Source: Myxococcus stipitatus | Lineage (GTDB): Bacteria; Myxococcota; Myxococcia; Myxococcales; Myxococcaceae | DNA length: 64,000 nt | NCBI RefSeq assembly: GCF_037414475.1 | Contig: NZ_CP147913.1 | Span: 8,318,501 to 8,382,500 of the forward strand | Reading direction: 5' to 3' | Shown here: positions 18,342-27,681 of the stretch, piece after piece | How positions within the stretch are numbered: position 1 is the first letter of the stretch | How the letters are laid out: each line of letters starts with the position of its first letter | Position numbers and translations under genes: made by a program | The notes under the pieces: generated by a model | Told to the model about the DNA's origin: nothing | The model's database searches: none | The model's input: only the letters and a program-made list of their open reading frames with translations

Positions 18342-21300
18342 ATGTTGGCGGACATCGACCTGGTCCTCTCCTCGCTGCGCCCGTACATCCCCGGCGCGCT
18401 GATTCGCAGGCTGGCTCACACGGAGGCACATGCGCTGCCGCCGGTGGAGCCGGTGCGTGGCGCCATCCTGGTGCTGGACATCGCGGGCTTCACGCCCATC
18501 GTCGTGGGGCTGAGCGGCGAGGGGCCGCGTGGCATCGACGCGCTCCAGCACCTGCTGCGCAGCTACTACACGGAGATGATCGACGTCGTGAAGGCGCACG
18601 GCGGAGACATCTACCAGTTCGCGGGAGACTCCATCCTGGCGTGCTTCGAGCCCGTCGCGGGCGAAGGGGACACGGAGGCGGTGTCGCGCGCGTCGCGGTG
18701 CGCGCTGGACATGCAGCGGCGGCTCGCCCGCTTCTCGCGGTTGGAGTTGTTGGGGCAGCGCTTCGGGGTGTCCTCTCGCATCGGCGTGGGCGTGGGTGAG
18801 TCGCACCGCATCGTCCTGGGGACGACGGGCATGTGGATGCACCCGGCGCTCATCGGCCGGCCGCTGGAGCAGGCCGTCGCCGCGGAGAAGCGGGCCCGGG
18901 TGGGCGAGGTCCTCTTGAGCCCGGAGGCGTGGGCGCTCCTGCCGGACCTGGCGCGCGTGGGCGAGGAGCGCGATGGCGCCTTCCGCCTGGAGCCGTCCGT
19001 GCCGCTGGAGGCGCGCCCGCCGCCGTCCGTCGCCACGCCAGGAGGGGAGGAGCTGGTGGGGCGCTGCGCCCTCCTGCTTCACCCGGTGCTCTTCACGCGC
19101 ATCACCGCCGCGCACCAGGAGCTGGGCGGAGACTTCCGCGACCTCACCTGCTTCTTCCTGAGGTTCAGGACGGACCATTCGACCTCGGAGGTCGAGGGAT
19201 TCACCCGCCAGCTCAACGCCTTCTACGAGTACGTCCAGCGCGAGAGCGCGCACCACGGCGGCGTGCTCCTGATGACGGACTTCACGGACAAGGGCAATGT
19301 CCTCTACGTCCTCTTCGGCGCGCCCACCGCGCTGCAGAACAAGGAAGTGCTGGCCAGCAGGCTCGCGTGCAAGATTCTGCGCGAGCGCGAGAACTTCCCC
19401 TATGTGCGCGAGCTCCAGATTGGCATCGCCACCGGGCACGCGTACTTCGGAGACATGGGCTCGCCCTTCCGCAAGGGCTACTCCGCGCTGGGCGAGGTGG
19501 TGAACCTGGCCGCGCGGTTGATGACGTACTCGAGCTCGATGGGCATCCACATCGACGCGCACACGGAGCGCAAGCTCCAGCAGGGCGGCTTCACCACGGA
19601 GTTCGTGGAGGACGCGACGCTCAAGGGAGTCTCCCGCGCGGTGCCCGTGTACCGGCTCAAGGGCGAGGTGCGCCGCAGCCTCACCGTCAAGGGCCGGGGC
19701 GGCATCATCGGCCGGGGACGTGAGTTGTCGCGGTTGCAGTCGGCGGTGGAGGAGTCGCTGGGCGGCAATGGCCGGCTGTGTGTCGTGTCGGGTGAGCCGG
19801 GCATCGGCAAGTCGCGCCTGGGCGCCAAGGTGGTGGAGGACGCGGAGTCGCGGGGGGCTCGAAGCCTGTACGGCATCTGCTACTCGTACGAGATGTTCAC
19901 GCCCTTCTTCCCCTGGAAGGAGGTGCTCGTGCAGCTCTTCGGCCTGCACGAGGGCGACGACGTGGACACCCAGCGCGGGCGGTTGCGCCAGGGCTTGGAC
20001 GGGTTGGAGGACGTGGGCCCGGAGTGGGTCCCGGTGGTGGCCAACCTCCTGGGGCTGGGCATGCAGGAGGACGTGTCCACGGCGGCCATGGACGCGCGCC
20101 ACAAGAACCAGAAGGTCTTTGAAATCATCTTCAAGCTCCTGGACAAGCACTCGCGCGAAACGCCGCTGCTGCTCTTCTTCGAGGACCTCCACTGGGCGGA
20201 CAACATCTCCGTCGACCTCATCGAATACGTGGCGGCCCGGCTCGCGCCGCTGCGGCTGACGCTGCTGGTGACGACGCGGCCCGGAGACCCGCTGCGCAAC
20301 GTGGGGGACGTGTCGGGGCTGCGCCGGTTGGACCTGTCCAGCCTGGAGGACGAGGACACCCGGACGCTCCTGCGCGTCCACCTGCGCATGGACCCGCCGG
20401 ACGTGATGCTGGAGGACCTGCTCCTGTCCAAGGTGCAGGGCAATCCGTTCTTCGCGGAGTCCATCGTCCAGGGATTGGTGGAAGGCGGCTACCTGGGGCC
20501 GGTGGCGCCGGGGATTCAGCGGCGGGAGCTCAAGCGCGGGTTGCAGACGCTGGTGCTGCCGGACTCCATCCAGGACGTGGTGCTCGCGCGCATCGACTTG
20601 TTGGGCGAGACGGAGAAGCTGGTGGTGAAGGTGGCCTCCGTCATCGGCCGCATCTTCACGTTGGACGCGGTGGCGGCGCTGGCGCCCGGCCCGCTGTCGC
20701 GTCAGCGGCTGCGCACGGCCATCGACACGCTGACGAACCTGGGCCTCATCCTGACGGAGGTGGAGGAGCCCCTCACCAGCATCTTCAAGCACATCGTCAT
20801 CCGCGACGCGGCCTACAACACGCTGATGGTGTCGGCGCGGGAGGATTTGCACCGGCGGCTGGCGCGCTTCCTGGAAGCTCGGGCAGGAGAGAACCCGGTG
20901 GCCTCCGCGGGCATCCTCGCCTTCCACTTCCTCGCGGGCAACGACGAGGTGAAGGGCCTGGAGTACACGCTGCTCGCGGCGCGCAGCGCCCGGGACCAGT
21001 ACGCCAACGACGACGCCGTCCACCACTACAACAAGGCGATTGAAATCCTGGCGACCACGGTGTCGCTGGACCCGGACGAGGTGCTCGTCAAGACGCGCCG
21101 GGTGATGCAGGAGCTGGCGGAGACGCTGCTGCAAGCGGGCAACTACGCGGGCGCCATCCACATGTTCGAGCAGTGCCTGGCGGACGAGGACCAGCAGGCG
21201 CGCCGAGCGGAGCTGCACCTGGGCTTGGGGCGCGCGCACCAGGAGAAGGGCGAGTCCAAGCGGGCCATCCAGGAACTGGAGCGGGCCATGGTGCTGATGG

Positions 21301-22613
21301 GCCTGCGCCTGCCCAGCGGATGGTTCTCGGTGGTGGCCCGCACCCTGCTGGCCTTCGGGCTTCACCTGCTCTACGGCCTGTTCCCCTGGCTGGTGAGGCC
21401 GCTGGGGTCCTCGAAGCCGCTGTACATGCTGCGGCTGTCCACCATCATCGCGCTCATCAAGATCTACTACTTCAAGGACATCTCGAAGCTCACCTGGGCG
21501 ACGTTCGTGGCCTCGTGTCTGGCGGAGCGCACGCGCTGGGAGCGGGGCATGAGCCTGGCGAGCAGCTCCTATGGGGCGCTGCTGTTCGGCTCGGGGTTCC
21601 TGGGCTTGTCGAAGCGCTGGTGCATGCGCGCGCTGGACTACGCGCGCCGGGCCCGAGACCCGGCGGCGGAGGGGATTGCGCTCAGCCGGCTGGCGACGCT
21701 CGCTGTCTTCACCAATGACTTGTCCCGGGGCACGCAGTACGCGGAGCAGGCCATGGCCCTGCTGCGCCACGTGCGGGACATGTGGGAAGTGCAGACGGCG
21801 CTGATGATGCTGGGCGCCAGCCACTTCTTCTCGTCGCGCTTCGAGGGCGCCGAGCGCATCTTCGTGGAGATGGGCAAGACGGGCGCGGACCTCCACGCGC
21901 TCATGCATCAGGGCTGGGCGCATTCGTGGGTGCCCATGTGCCGCTACCTGCGGGGAGAGGGCGACGTGGGCGAGCTGTGCGCGGAGCTGGAGCAGGGGCT
22001 CCGCATCAGCATCGAGGTGCAGGACCTGGCCAACCAGTGCGCCAGCCTCAACCACCTGGTCAACGTGACGGTGCGCGAGCACCAGGTGGAGGAAGCGGGG
22101 CTGATGGCGGTGCGCGCCAACGAGGCCCTGTGGCGCTATCCCGTGCTGGTGCCCTTCCTCCAGATTGGCCTGGTGGGCGCCGCGGAGGGCGCGCTGTTCG
22201 CGCTGGAGCAGGGGGCCATGGCGGTGCCGAAGGAGACGCTGTGGCGCATCGTCCAGCGCTGCCTGTTCAAGGCGCGTCTGCTGGCGCGGCGCTATCCCTA
22301 CCTGAAGGGGCCCGCGTTGCGGATGACGGCGCGAGCGCTGGCGCTGAAGAAGGGCGCGCGGGCCGCGGAGCCGCTGTTCCTGAGGGCCATCGCGTGCCTG
22401 GAGGACACGCCCAACCGCTGGGAGACGGGCGTGGCGTATCACGACGCCGCGGTGGCGTTGCCGCACCGGCGCGCGGAGTTCGTCACCCGCGCGCGGGACA
22501 TCTTCGAGTCGATTGGTGCTCGCGCGGAGCTGCGGCGTCTGGACCGGCTGGAGGCCGAGCAGGGCGCGTCGCCTGCCGTGGTGGAGGAGCCTCGCGCCGT
22601 GGCGCTCCGATGA
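18342..22613 (+). CDS. Dual class III nucleotidyl cyclase - STAND ATPase - TPR (soluble adenylyl cyclase-like)
   Basis: 1423 residues. Cyclase domain 1 (about 40-215) has both metal-binding aspartates (DIAGFT at about 46, FAGDS with Asp near 96). Cyclase domain 2 (about 255-450) lacks the first Asp (CFFLRFRT) but keeps the adenine-contact Lys in DFTDKGN (about 317) and has Ser near 382 (GYSALG) where mammalian soluble adenylyl cyclase has Thr. This asymmetric pair matches the class IIIb, bicarbonate-responsive architecture. An AAA/STAND ATPase follows (Walker A GEPGIGKSR near 485, FFEDLHWAD near 618), then a long TPR-like tail, the same order as in sAC. It should make cAMP from ATP in the cytoplasm; cAMP rather than cGMP is inferred from the Lys. 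Confidence 0.9.
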   Translation: MLADIDLVLSSLRPYIPGALIRRLAHTEAHALPPVEPVRGAILVLDIAGFTPIVVGLSGEGPRGIDALQHLLRSYYTEMIDVVKAHGGDIYQFAGDSILACFEPVAGEGDTEAVSRASRCALDMQRRLARFSRLELLGQRFGVSSRIGVGVGESHRIVLGTTGMWMHPALIGRPLEQAVAAEKRARVGEVLLSPEAWALLPDLARVGEERDGAFRLEPSVPLEARPPPSVATPGGEELVGRCALLLHPVLFTRITAAHQELGGDFRDLTCFFLRFRTDHSTSEVEGFTRQLNAFYEYVQRESAHHGGVLLMTDFTDKGNVLYVLFGAPTALQNKEVLASRLACKILRERENFPYVRELQIGIATGHAYFGDMGSPFRKGYSALGEVVNLAARLMTYSSSMGIHIDAHTERKLQQGGFTTEFVEDATLKGVSRAVPVYRLKGEVRRSLTVKGRGGIIGRGRELSRLQSAVEESLGGNGRLCVVSGEPGIGKSRLGAKVVEDAESRGARSLYGICYSYEMFTPFFPWKEVLVQLFGLHEGDDVDTQRGRLRQGLDGLEDVGPEWVPVVANLLGLGMQEDVSTAAMDARHKNQKVFEIIFKLLDKHSRETPLLLFFEDLHWADNISVDLIEYVAARLAPLRLTLLVTTRPGDPLRNVGDVSGLRRLDLSSLEDEDTRTLLRVHLRMDPPDVMLEDLLLSKVQGNPFFAESIVQGLVEGGYLGPVAPGIQRRELKRGLQTLVLPDSIQDVVLARIDLLGETEKLVVKVASVIGRIFTLDAVAALAPGPLSRQRLRTAIDTLTNLGLILTEVEEPLTSIFKHIVIRDAAYNTLMVSAREDLHRRLARFLEARAGENPVASAGILAFHFLAGNDEVKGLEYTLLAARSARDQYANDDAVHHYNKAIEILATTVSLDPDEVLVKTRRVMQELAETLLQAGNYAGAIHMFEQCLADEDQQARRAELHLGLGRAHQEKGESKRAIQELERAMVLMGLRLPSGWFSVVARTLLAFGLHLLYGLFPWLVRPLGSSKPLYMLRLSTIIALIKIYYFKDISKLTWATFVASCLAERTRWERGMSLASSSYGALLFGSGFLGLSKRWCMRALDYARRARDPAAEGIALSRLATLAVFTNDLSRGTQYAEQAMALLRHVRDMWEVQTALMMLGASHFFSSRFEGAERIFVEMGKTGADLHALMHQGWAHSWVPMCRYLRGEGDVGELCAELEQGLRISIEVQDLANQCASLNHLVNVTVREHQVEEAGLMAVRANEALWRYPVLVPFLQIGLVGAAEGALFALEQGAMAVPKETLWRIVQRCLFKARLLARRYPYLKGPALRMTARALALKKGARAAEPLFLRAIACLEDTPNRWETGVAYHDAAVALPHRRAEFVTRARDIFESIGARAELRRLDRLEAEQGASPAVVEEPRAVALR

Positions 22614-23026
22614 GCTGAAGCGGTTGGCGTGTGTCGAAGAGTGCCGGGGTGCCCGAGTGTACGGGCCATGCTGGATGCGGCCGCTCTTACCGCGAAGCCG
22701 TCGCGGCAGTGGGCACGCGGTGTGCCTCTGCGTGAGAGGCGACACCGCTTCGCGTCTCCGGTCGCCCGGAGGGGAGCTACCTTAGGACCGTTATTGAGCG
22801 TGTCGGACTCGTACGGCCAGACACCCCGGCATCACTGAGTGTTTCGACGAGACCGGCGCATCCGACGCCACGCCCCACCTGTCCTGACATCGCGCTGCTG
22901 CTCCGGGTCAGCGTGCATTCACTTCGTGTCCTGCACGTGAAGCGTCACGAGAATTCGCCGCGCATGGTGCGCGCATCATCCCTAGGATGAGGGTCCCCCT
23001 CGACTCTTCATCAACGAGCTCCCCCC
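22614..23026. other. Intergenic region upstream of yceI-like gene
   Basis: 413 bp without a supported gene. I see no clear terminator after the cyclase gene. TCATCC-CTA-GGATGA at 22976-22990, 36 bp before the YceI start, is a 6-bp inverted repeat that could be an operator. The rest shows nothing I can assign. Confidence 0.4.
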
Positions 23027-23563
23027 ATGCCCGTGACTGCCTGGAACCTCGACCCCGCGCACTCCTCCGTCCTGTTCATCGCCCGCCACATGGTGGTGGC
23101 CCGCGTGCACGGCCGCTTCGAGCGCATCTCCGGTGTGCTTCGCGTGGACCCGGAGCAGCCCACCCAGGGCGAGGTGGAGGTCTCCGCCGACACGGCGAGC
23201 ATCTACACGGGCGCGCCGGACCGGGACGCGCACCTGCGCTCGCCAGACTTCCTCGACGCGGAGGCGGCGCCCAAGCTCACCTTCCGGAGCACCGGCGTGG
23301 AGTCGACGGGCGGCGCGGGCTTCCGCCTCACGGGGGAGCTGACCATCCGCAACGTGACGAAGCCCGTGGTCTTCGAGGCGCGCCACACCGCGACGTCGAA
23401 GGACCCGTGGGGCAACACGCGCCTCATCTACACGGCGCGCGCCACCATCAACCGCTCCGACTACGGCATCCGCTGGAACAAGACGCTCGACAACGGGGGC
23501 TGGCTCGTCGGCGAGAAGGTGGACATCGAGCTGGACATCCAGGCCGTGCCCGCCGCGAGCTGA
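23027..23563 (+). CDS. YceI family protein
   Basis: 178 residues with the YceI lipocalin-like pattern: WNLDPAHSSVLFIARHM at the start, then HGRFERISGVLRVD, the PKLTFRSTGVE strand, GELTIRNVTKPV and the NRSDYGIRWN segment near the end. These proteins form a beta-barrel that binds an isoprenoid or amphiphilic ligand. No signal peptide is visible, unlike E. coli YceI, so this copy is probably cytoplasmic. It is monocistronic and convergent with the next gene, 10 bp apart. Confidence 0.92.
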   Translation: MPVTAWNLDPAHSSVLFIARHMVVARVHGRFERISGVLRVDPEQPTQGEVEVSADTASIYTGAPDRDAHLRSPDFLDAEAAPKLTFRSTGVESTGGAGFRLTGELTIRNVTKPVVFEARHTATSKDPWGNTRLIYTARATINRSDYGIRWNKTLDNGGWLVGEKVDIELDIQAVPAAS

Positions 23564-23573
23564 ACCGCAAGCC

Positions 23574-24590
23574 TCACGGCGCGGGGAGGAAGTCGGCCAT
23601 CACCGCGGCGTGGTCCGAGCCGCCCAGGCCGCTGCCGCCTTCCCGCACCGCGCGGAACGAGCCGGGCACGTACGTCCCGGCCGCGCCGTTCGCGATGTAG
23701 AGATGGTCGATGGCCTGCCGCTGCCCGGAGTAGACATACGTCCACGTCTCCGTGTCCGGCCGGTCCTTCGCCACACGCGTCAGGCTGCTGCCGGCCTCCA
23801 TGGCGACGAGGGGCGGTGAGCCCGGGACGTCGTTGAGGTCGCCGCCGAGCACCACCAGCGCCCGGGGCGAGCGCGCGGCGGCCTGGGTCACGATGTCGCG
23901 CGAGGCGTCCGCCTCCGCGTAGCGGCGGCCAGCGTCGTCATCCACCTTCGAGCGGAAGTGCGCCGCGAAGACGATGACCTGCTTGCCCTTCACGTCCAGG
24001 TGGACCTCCAGCAGCTCGCGCGCGAAGCGAGTCGTCGTGCCGTTGGGCCGGACCAGGACGCGCTCGCGGTGCCCCAGCACCTGGGTGATGGGGTATGCGG
24101 AGAGCACCGCCACATCCACCGAGGCGGCGGACCCCGTTTCTCCCAGCACGCCATGCGGGAACTCGGGGAGCCGCGCCTTGAGTGCGTCGAGCCCCGCCTG
24201 GGTTTCGATCTCCGCGAGCAGCATCACGTCCGCGTCGAGCAGCTCGATGCCCCGAGCGATTTCGTCGGCCTGGGCCGCGAACGCGGCGGGAGAGGGCAGG
24301 GCTTCGTACTCCGAGCCACCACACTTGCCGGAGTCGCAGACGGTGTCGAAGAGGCGGTGGACGTTGAGCGCGCCGATGCGCACGCTGCCCTCGGGCCGGA
24401 TGGCCACCTCGCCGTCGCAGGGACGGGACGGGCATGGCGACTCCGGGCCCGGAGCAACGGGAGGCGGCCGCCCGTCGCAGGCGGACAGGGCGGACACCAG
24501 GCCCAACAGGAGGCCGGCGCGGAGGAGTGACGTCACGGACAGGCCGGGGGCCGCGGAGTGGCGCGGGCCGCGCACGAAGGAGAGAGGCAT
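23574..24590 (-). CDS. Endonuclease/exonuclease/phosphatase-fold lipoprotein
   Basis: 338 residues. The N-terminal signal ends in the lipobox LSAC (Cys near 38), followed by a proline-rich linker, so it should be anchored in a membrane facing the periplasm. The catalytic domain shows the EEP pattern: IGALNVHRLFD, VMLLAEIETQAGLDAL (metal-binding Glu), AAHFRSKVDDD, LGGDLNDVPGSP (the GDxN motif) and a final GGSDHAAVMAD with the catalytic His. Members cleave phosphodiesters in nucleic acids, lipids or inositol phosphates; the substrate cannot be told. Four cysteines in the early linker (PCPSRPCDG, CDSGKCGG) may form disulphides. Confidence 0.85.
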   Translation of the reverse strand: MPLSFVRGPRHSAAPGLSVTSLLRAGLLLGLVSALSACDGRPPPVAPGPESPCPSRPCDGEVAIRPEGSVRIGALNVHRLFDTVCDSGKCGGSEYEALPSPAAFAAQADEIARGIELLDADVMLLAEIETQAGLDALKARLPEFPHGVLGETGSAASVDVAVLSAYPITQVLGHRERVLVRPNGTTTRFARELLEVHLDVKGKQVIVFAAHFRSKVDDDAGRRYAEADASRDIVTQAAARSPRALVVLGGDLNDVPGSPPLVAMEAGSSLTRVAKDRPDTETWTYVYSGQRQAIDHLYIANGAAGTYVPGSFRAVREGGSGLGGSDHAAVMADFLPAP

Positions 24591-24641
24591 TCGGGAGTGG
24601 ACAGTACCATCGCGCCGGGAGCCGCGGACGCGCCCTGGATT

Positions 24642-24660
24642 GCACTCACGGCGTGAGTGC
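24642..24660. promoter_or_regulatory. Perfect inverted repeat in the 309-bp divergent gap
   Basis: GCACTCAC-GGC-GTGAGTGC: 8-bp arms, 3-bp spacer. It lies 52 bp upstream of the EEP lipoprotein start and 240 bp before the small membrane peptide. The spacing suits a dimeric repressor operator. The rest of 24591-24899 shows no supported gene. Confidence 0.45.
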
Positions 24661-24899
24661 CCGAGCTGCTAGGTTTCCGGTGCATCGAGGTCCTATGCTC
24701 CGCGAGTCCTCGCTTCACACAGGGGGGCGGGGCGTGTGGTGGCCCGCCAGGGTTCCGAGGGATGGGGCGGCTGGATGCCGGTGCGGGGGACGGGGCGGCA
24801 CTGTTCCTGGCGCACGGTGCGCGTTACGCATTTCATCAGCGGTGCTGCGCGTGCGAAGAGGGCGCCGATGGGGTCGAGGCTGTTGAAGGAGGCATGGAT

Positions 24900-25040
24900 A
24901 TGATCTGGGAGATTCTCATCGGGGCGGTGGTGATGACGCTCGTCACGATTCTCGCGACGGGGCCGGGAATGTGGAGTTCGACGTGGGGATGGAAGGACCG
25001 CAAGCAGAAGGGGAAGGAGACCCCCAAGCAGGACTCGTAG
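24900..25040 (+). CDS. Single-pass membrane peptide, 46 aa
   Basis: Starts MIWEILIGAVVMTLVTILAT; GGAGG sits seven bases before this ATG, while the ATG six bases earlier is too close to the site. One transmembrane helix (about residues 5-22) is followed by MWSSTWGWKDRK and a short, strongly charged Lys/Glu tail, so the tail is probably cytoplasmic. The family is unknown. It converges with the HerA operon and shares its terminator hairpin. Confidence 0.55.
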   Translation: MIWEILIGAVVMTLVTILATGPGMWSSTWGWKDRKQKGKETPKQDS

Positions 25041-25044
25041 GCGG

Positions 25045-25071
25045 AGGGACGTCGGCCCGCCGAGCGTCCCT
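25045..25071. terminator. Hairpin between convergent genes
   Basis: AGGGACGTCGGC (25045-25056) pairs with 25059-25071, with one bulged G and a two-base loop. It sits between two convergent stop codons, so it may serve both directions. There is no clear T-run on either side. Confidence 0.5.
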
Positions 25072-25104
25072 TCGCTGGCTTCGTCTCCGAACCGCTCGTG
25101 TGTG

Positions 25105-27669
25105 TCACTCCACGAGCATGCGCTTTACCGGCGCTGGGTCCACGGCCACCATGAGCGGGCGGCTGAACTGGGTGAAGGAGACCAGCGCCTGACCTGGCGC
25201 GAGCCGGGACACGCGATTCCAGAGGCTCTCATCGATGCCACCCACCGCGCGCTGCATGCGTGCGATGACGGAGCTGTCGGTGATTTTGTGGACGATGAAG
25301 TTGTTGAGCAGCCCCAGGACTTCCTGCGGGAGGTGCTGAGGGAGCTGCGTGACGAAGACGAGCCCGAGCCACCGCTTGCGGCCGCGCTTGGCGATGCGCG
25401 CCACTTGCTCGAACAGCACGGGCATCTGGGAGATGCGGCTGGCGGAGAGGAACTCGTGGGCCTCCTCGATGACGATGAGCACGGGAGTGACGTCTTGGCC
25501 CCGGGCATTGGCGCGGGAGTAGCGGGCCTCCTGGGTCTCCTGGATGCCTCGGAGGATGTCCGCGATGACCAGGTTGTTGAGCTGAGGCGAGTCGGTGTCG
25601 GACAGGTCGATGACGGAGACTCGGCCGGGCGTGAGCATGGCCTCGTGGTCGACCTTCGGGACATTGCCGACGTCGAAGATGTTGAGGCGGCGCAGCCGGT
25701 GGAGCTTGCTGGCCAGGGCCTTCCAGCTGATTTCGTTCTTGCTGCTCTGGGCCATCACCCGGGCCATGACTCGACCTGGGTTGTTCCGGAACTCGCTGAA
25801 CAGGGAGGGCCCCCGGTGCGGGAGCTCTTCGCTGGGCAAGGCGTCTTCGGCGCTGGCGTCCCGGCGTGAAGCGCCACCACGTGAGCGACTCTTCGTCTCC
25901 GCGCGGCCTTCATCGCTGAGGCTGTAGAGATAGGCGCTCACGACGTCCAGCACGTGCTGGATGGTCATCCGAGGGTAGCCCGTGGAGAGCTCGTCGACGT
26001 CGAGCGCCGCGCGATGCTCGTCGGGGGAGGTCGGGAAGATGCCGAAGTCCTCGAGGAGCAGCTTGGTGACGTCATAGGCCTTGAGGAAGCGCTCATGCTG
26101 CGCGTCCGACATGTCGAGAATCTCGGCGATGGCGTAGGGCGACAGGCTGGAGAAGGCGAGGGAGAAGGAGCGCAGGTTGCGGTGGCGAGGGTTGAGGCTG
26201 GCGCGGCCCGTGAGGTGGTGGATGTGGAGGTCCTTGACGCCCTCGGCTTGCTGGCCTCGACGGCGGAGGGCTTCGAGCATGGCGGGATGGTCCGTGGGAC
26301 GGTCCACGTGGGTGTACTCGCCCTCCACGTCGAAGATGATGGTGGCGATGCCCTGGGACTGCGCGCGGTGGATGAGCGTGGCGACGGTGGTGGACTTGCC
26401 GCCGCCCGTGGTGCCGATGATGCCGGTGTGGCGCGGGAGCACGGCCTTGTCGCGCGGGTGGATGCGGGCCTCCATCTTGTCGTAGCCGACGACCACGCCC
26501 ATGCACAGGTCGCCGCCCACGCCGAGGACTCGAGCGCTCTCCTCTTCGTCGAGCCGGAACACGGGACTCTGGGGGCGGGGACGGAAGCGAGGGGGCTCCA
26601 GCACGCCACCGGTCTCCTCGCCCAGCAGCTCCACCTCCGCGCGTCCGTGGTAGTCGAACGTGTAGGTCACCTTCTTGCCTTGCGTCACCACGCCGATGGC
26701 CATGGTGGAGCCCGCGGGGACGGCGTTGGGTTCGGCGAAGGGGCCTTTGACGACGACGCCCAGGTAGCTGCGCTGGTCCTCGCGCGACTTGATGCGCACG
26801 AGCGTCTGTGAGGCCAGCTGGTGCAGGTCCTCGCGGGTGATGAGGAGGGTGATGAGGTTGTCCTCGCTGGACGAGGTGTCGAAGTGGGTGAAGGCCACGG
26901 CCTTCTTCAGCTCTTCTTCCTCGGGAGTCGAAGGCTTCACCGAGAGCTGCAAGGACTCCAGTTCCTCCAGTGCGTCTGGAGGCGTGGGCCGCAGGATGGA
27001 GTTGCCTCGAGTGTCGGCGGTGGGAGCGGGCTCCTCGGCGGAGGGAGGAGTCTGTCGAGAGACCTCGTTGGCGCGTGCGCTGACAGCGGGAGGCCGGGAG
27101 TCTTGGACGGGCGCGGGAGCATATTGCCCGCGTTGTTGCACCTCGTTGGCGCGCCCATGGCCGGGAAGAGGGGCCGAGGAGTCCCGCTGGAGCGCTTCGG
27201 CGTAGCGCGCCTGGAGAGAGCGGGAGCGGGCGTCCTGGGGTGGAGTGCCGGGGAGCGCCTCGTTGCTTCGGTGGCCTGGAGGGACAGGTCGTGTGTTCTG
27301 GAGATTCGAGGGCGGGGGTGGCTCCCTCCGGAGGGAGTCATGCGTGCGCCCGTTGGCGGGAGGCGGCAGTGCCTCTTGTCGCGGGATGGGGGGCGAGGGG
27401 GGCCGCTGAAGCGCCTCGTTGGGGCGTGGGACGCCGGGAAGAGGCCGGGAGTCCTGGCGCGGTCCAGGGGGGAAGCGCGAGCCCGCGAGGGATGCCGGGT
27501 CGTTGCCCATGGGAGGCGGTTCCTGGCGTGGAGGCTCCTCGAGGGTCGCGGTGCGGCCGCGCGTGGATGTGTATCTTTGTGAGCCGTTCGCGCCGCCCGT
27601 GGGGCGGGACGAGTCGTCCCACGCGGCACGGCTTCCCGGAGGCCTGGGTGGATTGCGGTTGTCTGACAT
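25105..27669 (-). CDS. herA: HerA-like hexameric ATPase/DNA translocase
   Basis: 854 residues. Residues 1-240 are a proline-, arginine- and glutamine-rich disordered arm with a recurring RxNE[AV] motif (RPNEALQR, RSNEALPG, RANEVQQR, RANEVSRQ). A HAS-barrel-like beta region follows (about 250-370). The FtsK/HerA motor has Walker A GTTGGGKST (Lys near 425), IIFDVEGEYTHVDRP just after it, and Walker B VLIVIEEAHEFL near 730. HerA drives DNA through a hexameric ring and usually works with the nuclease NurA; the gene 12 bp upstream encodes a NurA-like protein. It is the last gene of a five-gene operon. The long disordered arm is not typical of archaeal HerA (about 500 residues). Confidence 0.88.
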   Translation of the reverse strand: MSDNRNPPRPPGSRAAWDDSSRPTGGANGSQRYTSTRGRTATLEEPPRQEPPPMGNDPASLAGSRFPPGPRQDSRPLPGVPRPNEALQRPPSPPIPRQEALPPPANGRTHDSLRREPPPPSNLQNTRPVPPGHRSNEALPGTPPQDARSRSLQARYAEALQRDSSAPLPGHGRANEVQQRGQYAPAPVQDSRPPAVSARANEVSRQTPPSAEEPAPTADTRGNSILRPTPPDALEELESLQLSVKPSTPEEEELKKAVAFTHFDTSSSEDNLITLLITREDLHQLASQTLVRIKSREDQRSYLGVVVKGPFAEPNAVPAGSTMAIGVVTQGKKVTYTFDYHGRAEVELLGEETGGVLEPPRFRPRPQSPVFRLDEEESARVLGVGGDLCMGVVVGYDKMEARIHPRDKAVLPRHTGIIGTTGGGKSTTVATLIHRAQSQGIATIIFDVEGEYTHVDRPTDHPAMLEALRRRGQQAEGVKDLHIHHLTGRASLNPRHRNLRSFSLAFSSLSPYAIAEILDMSDAQHERFLKAYDVTKLLLEDFGIFPTSPDEHRAALDVDELSTGYPRMTIQHVLDVVSAYLYSLSDEGRAETKSRSRGGASRRDASAEDALPSEELPHRGPSLFSEFRNNPGRVMARVMAQSSKNEISWKALASKLHRLRRLNIFDVGNVPKVDHEAMLTPGRVSVIDLSDTDSPQLNNLVIADILRGIQETQEARYSRANARGQDVTPVLIVIEEAHEFLSASRISQMPVLFEQVARIAKRGRKRWLGLVFVTQLPQHLPQEVLGLLNNFIVHKITDSSVIARMQRAVGGIDESLWNRVSRLAPGQALVSFTQFSRPLMVAVDPAPVKRMLVE

Positions 27670-27681
27670 GAATCCCTCCGC

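Noticed and set aside
18096..22745. A 1549-codon open frame on the minus strand opposite the cyclase gene
   Set aside because: Third-position GC bias of the plus-strand gene keeps this antisense frame open; its product is low-complexity Arg/His/Gln-rich sequence without a fold.
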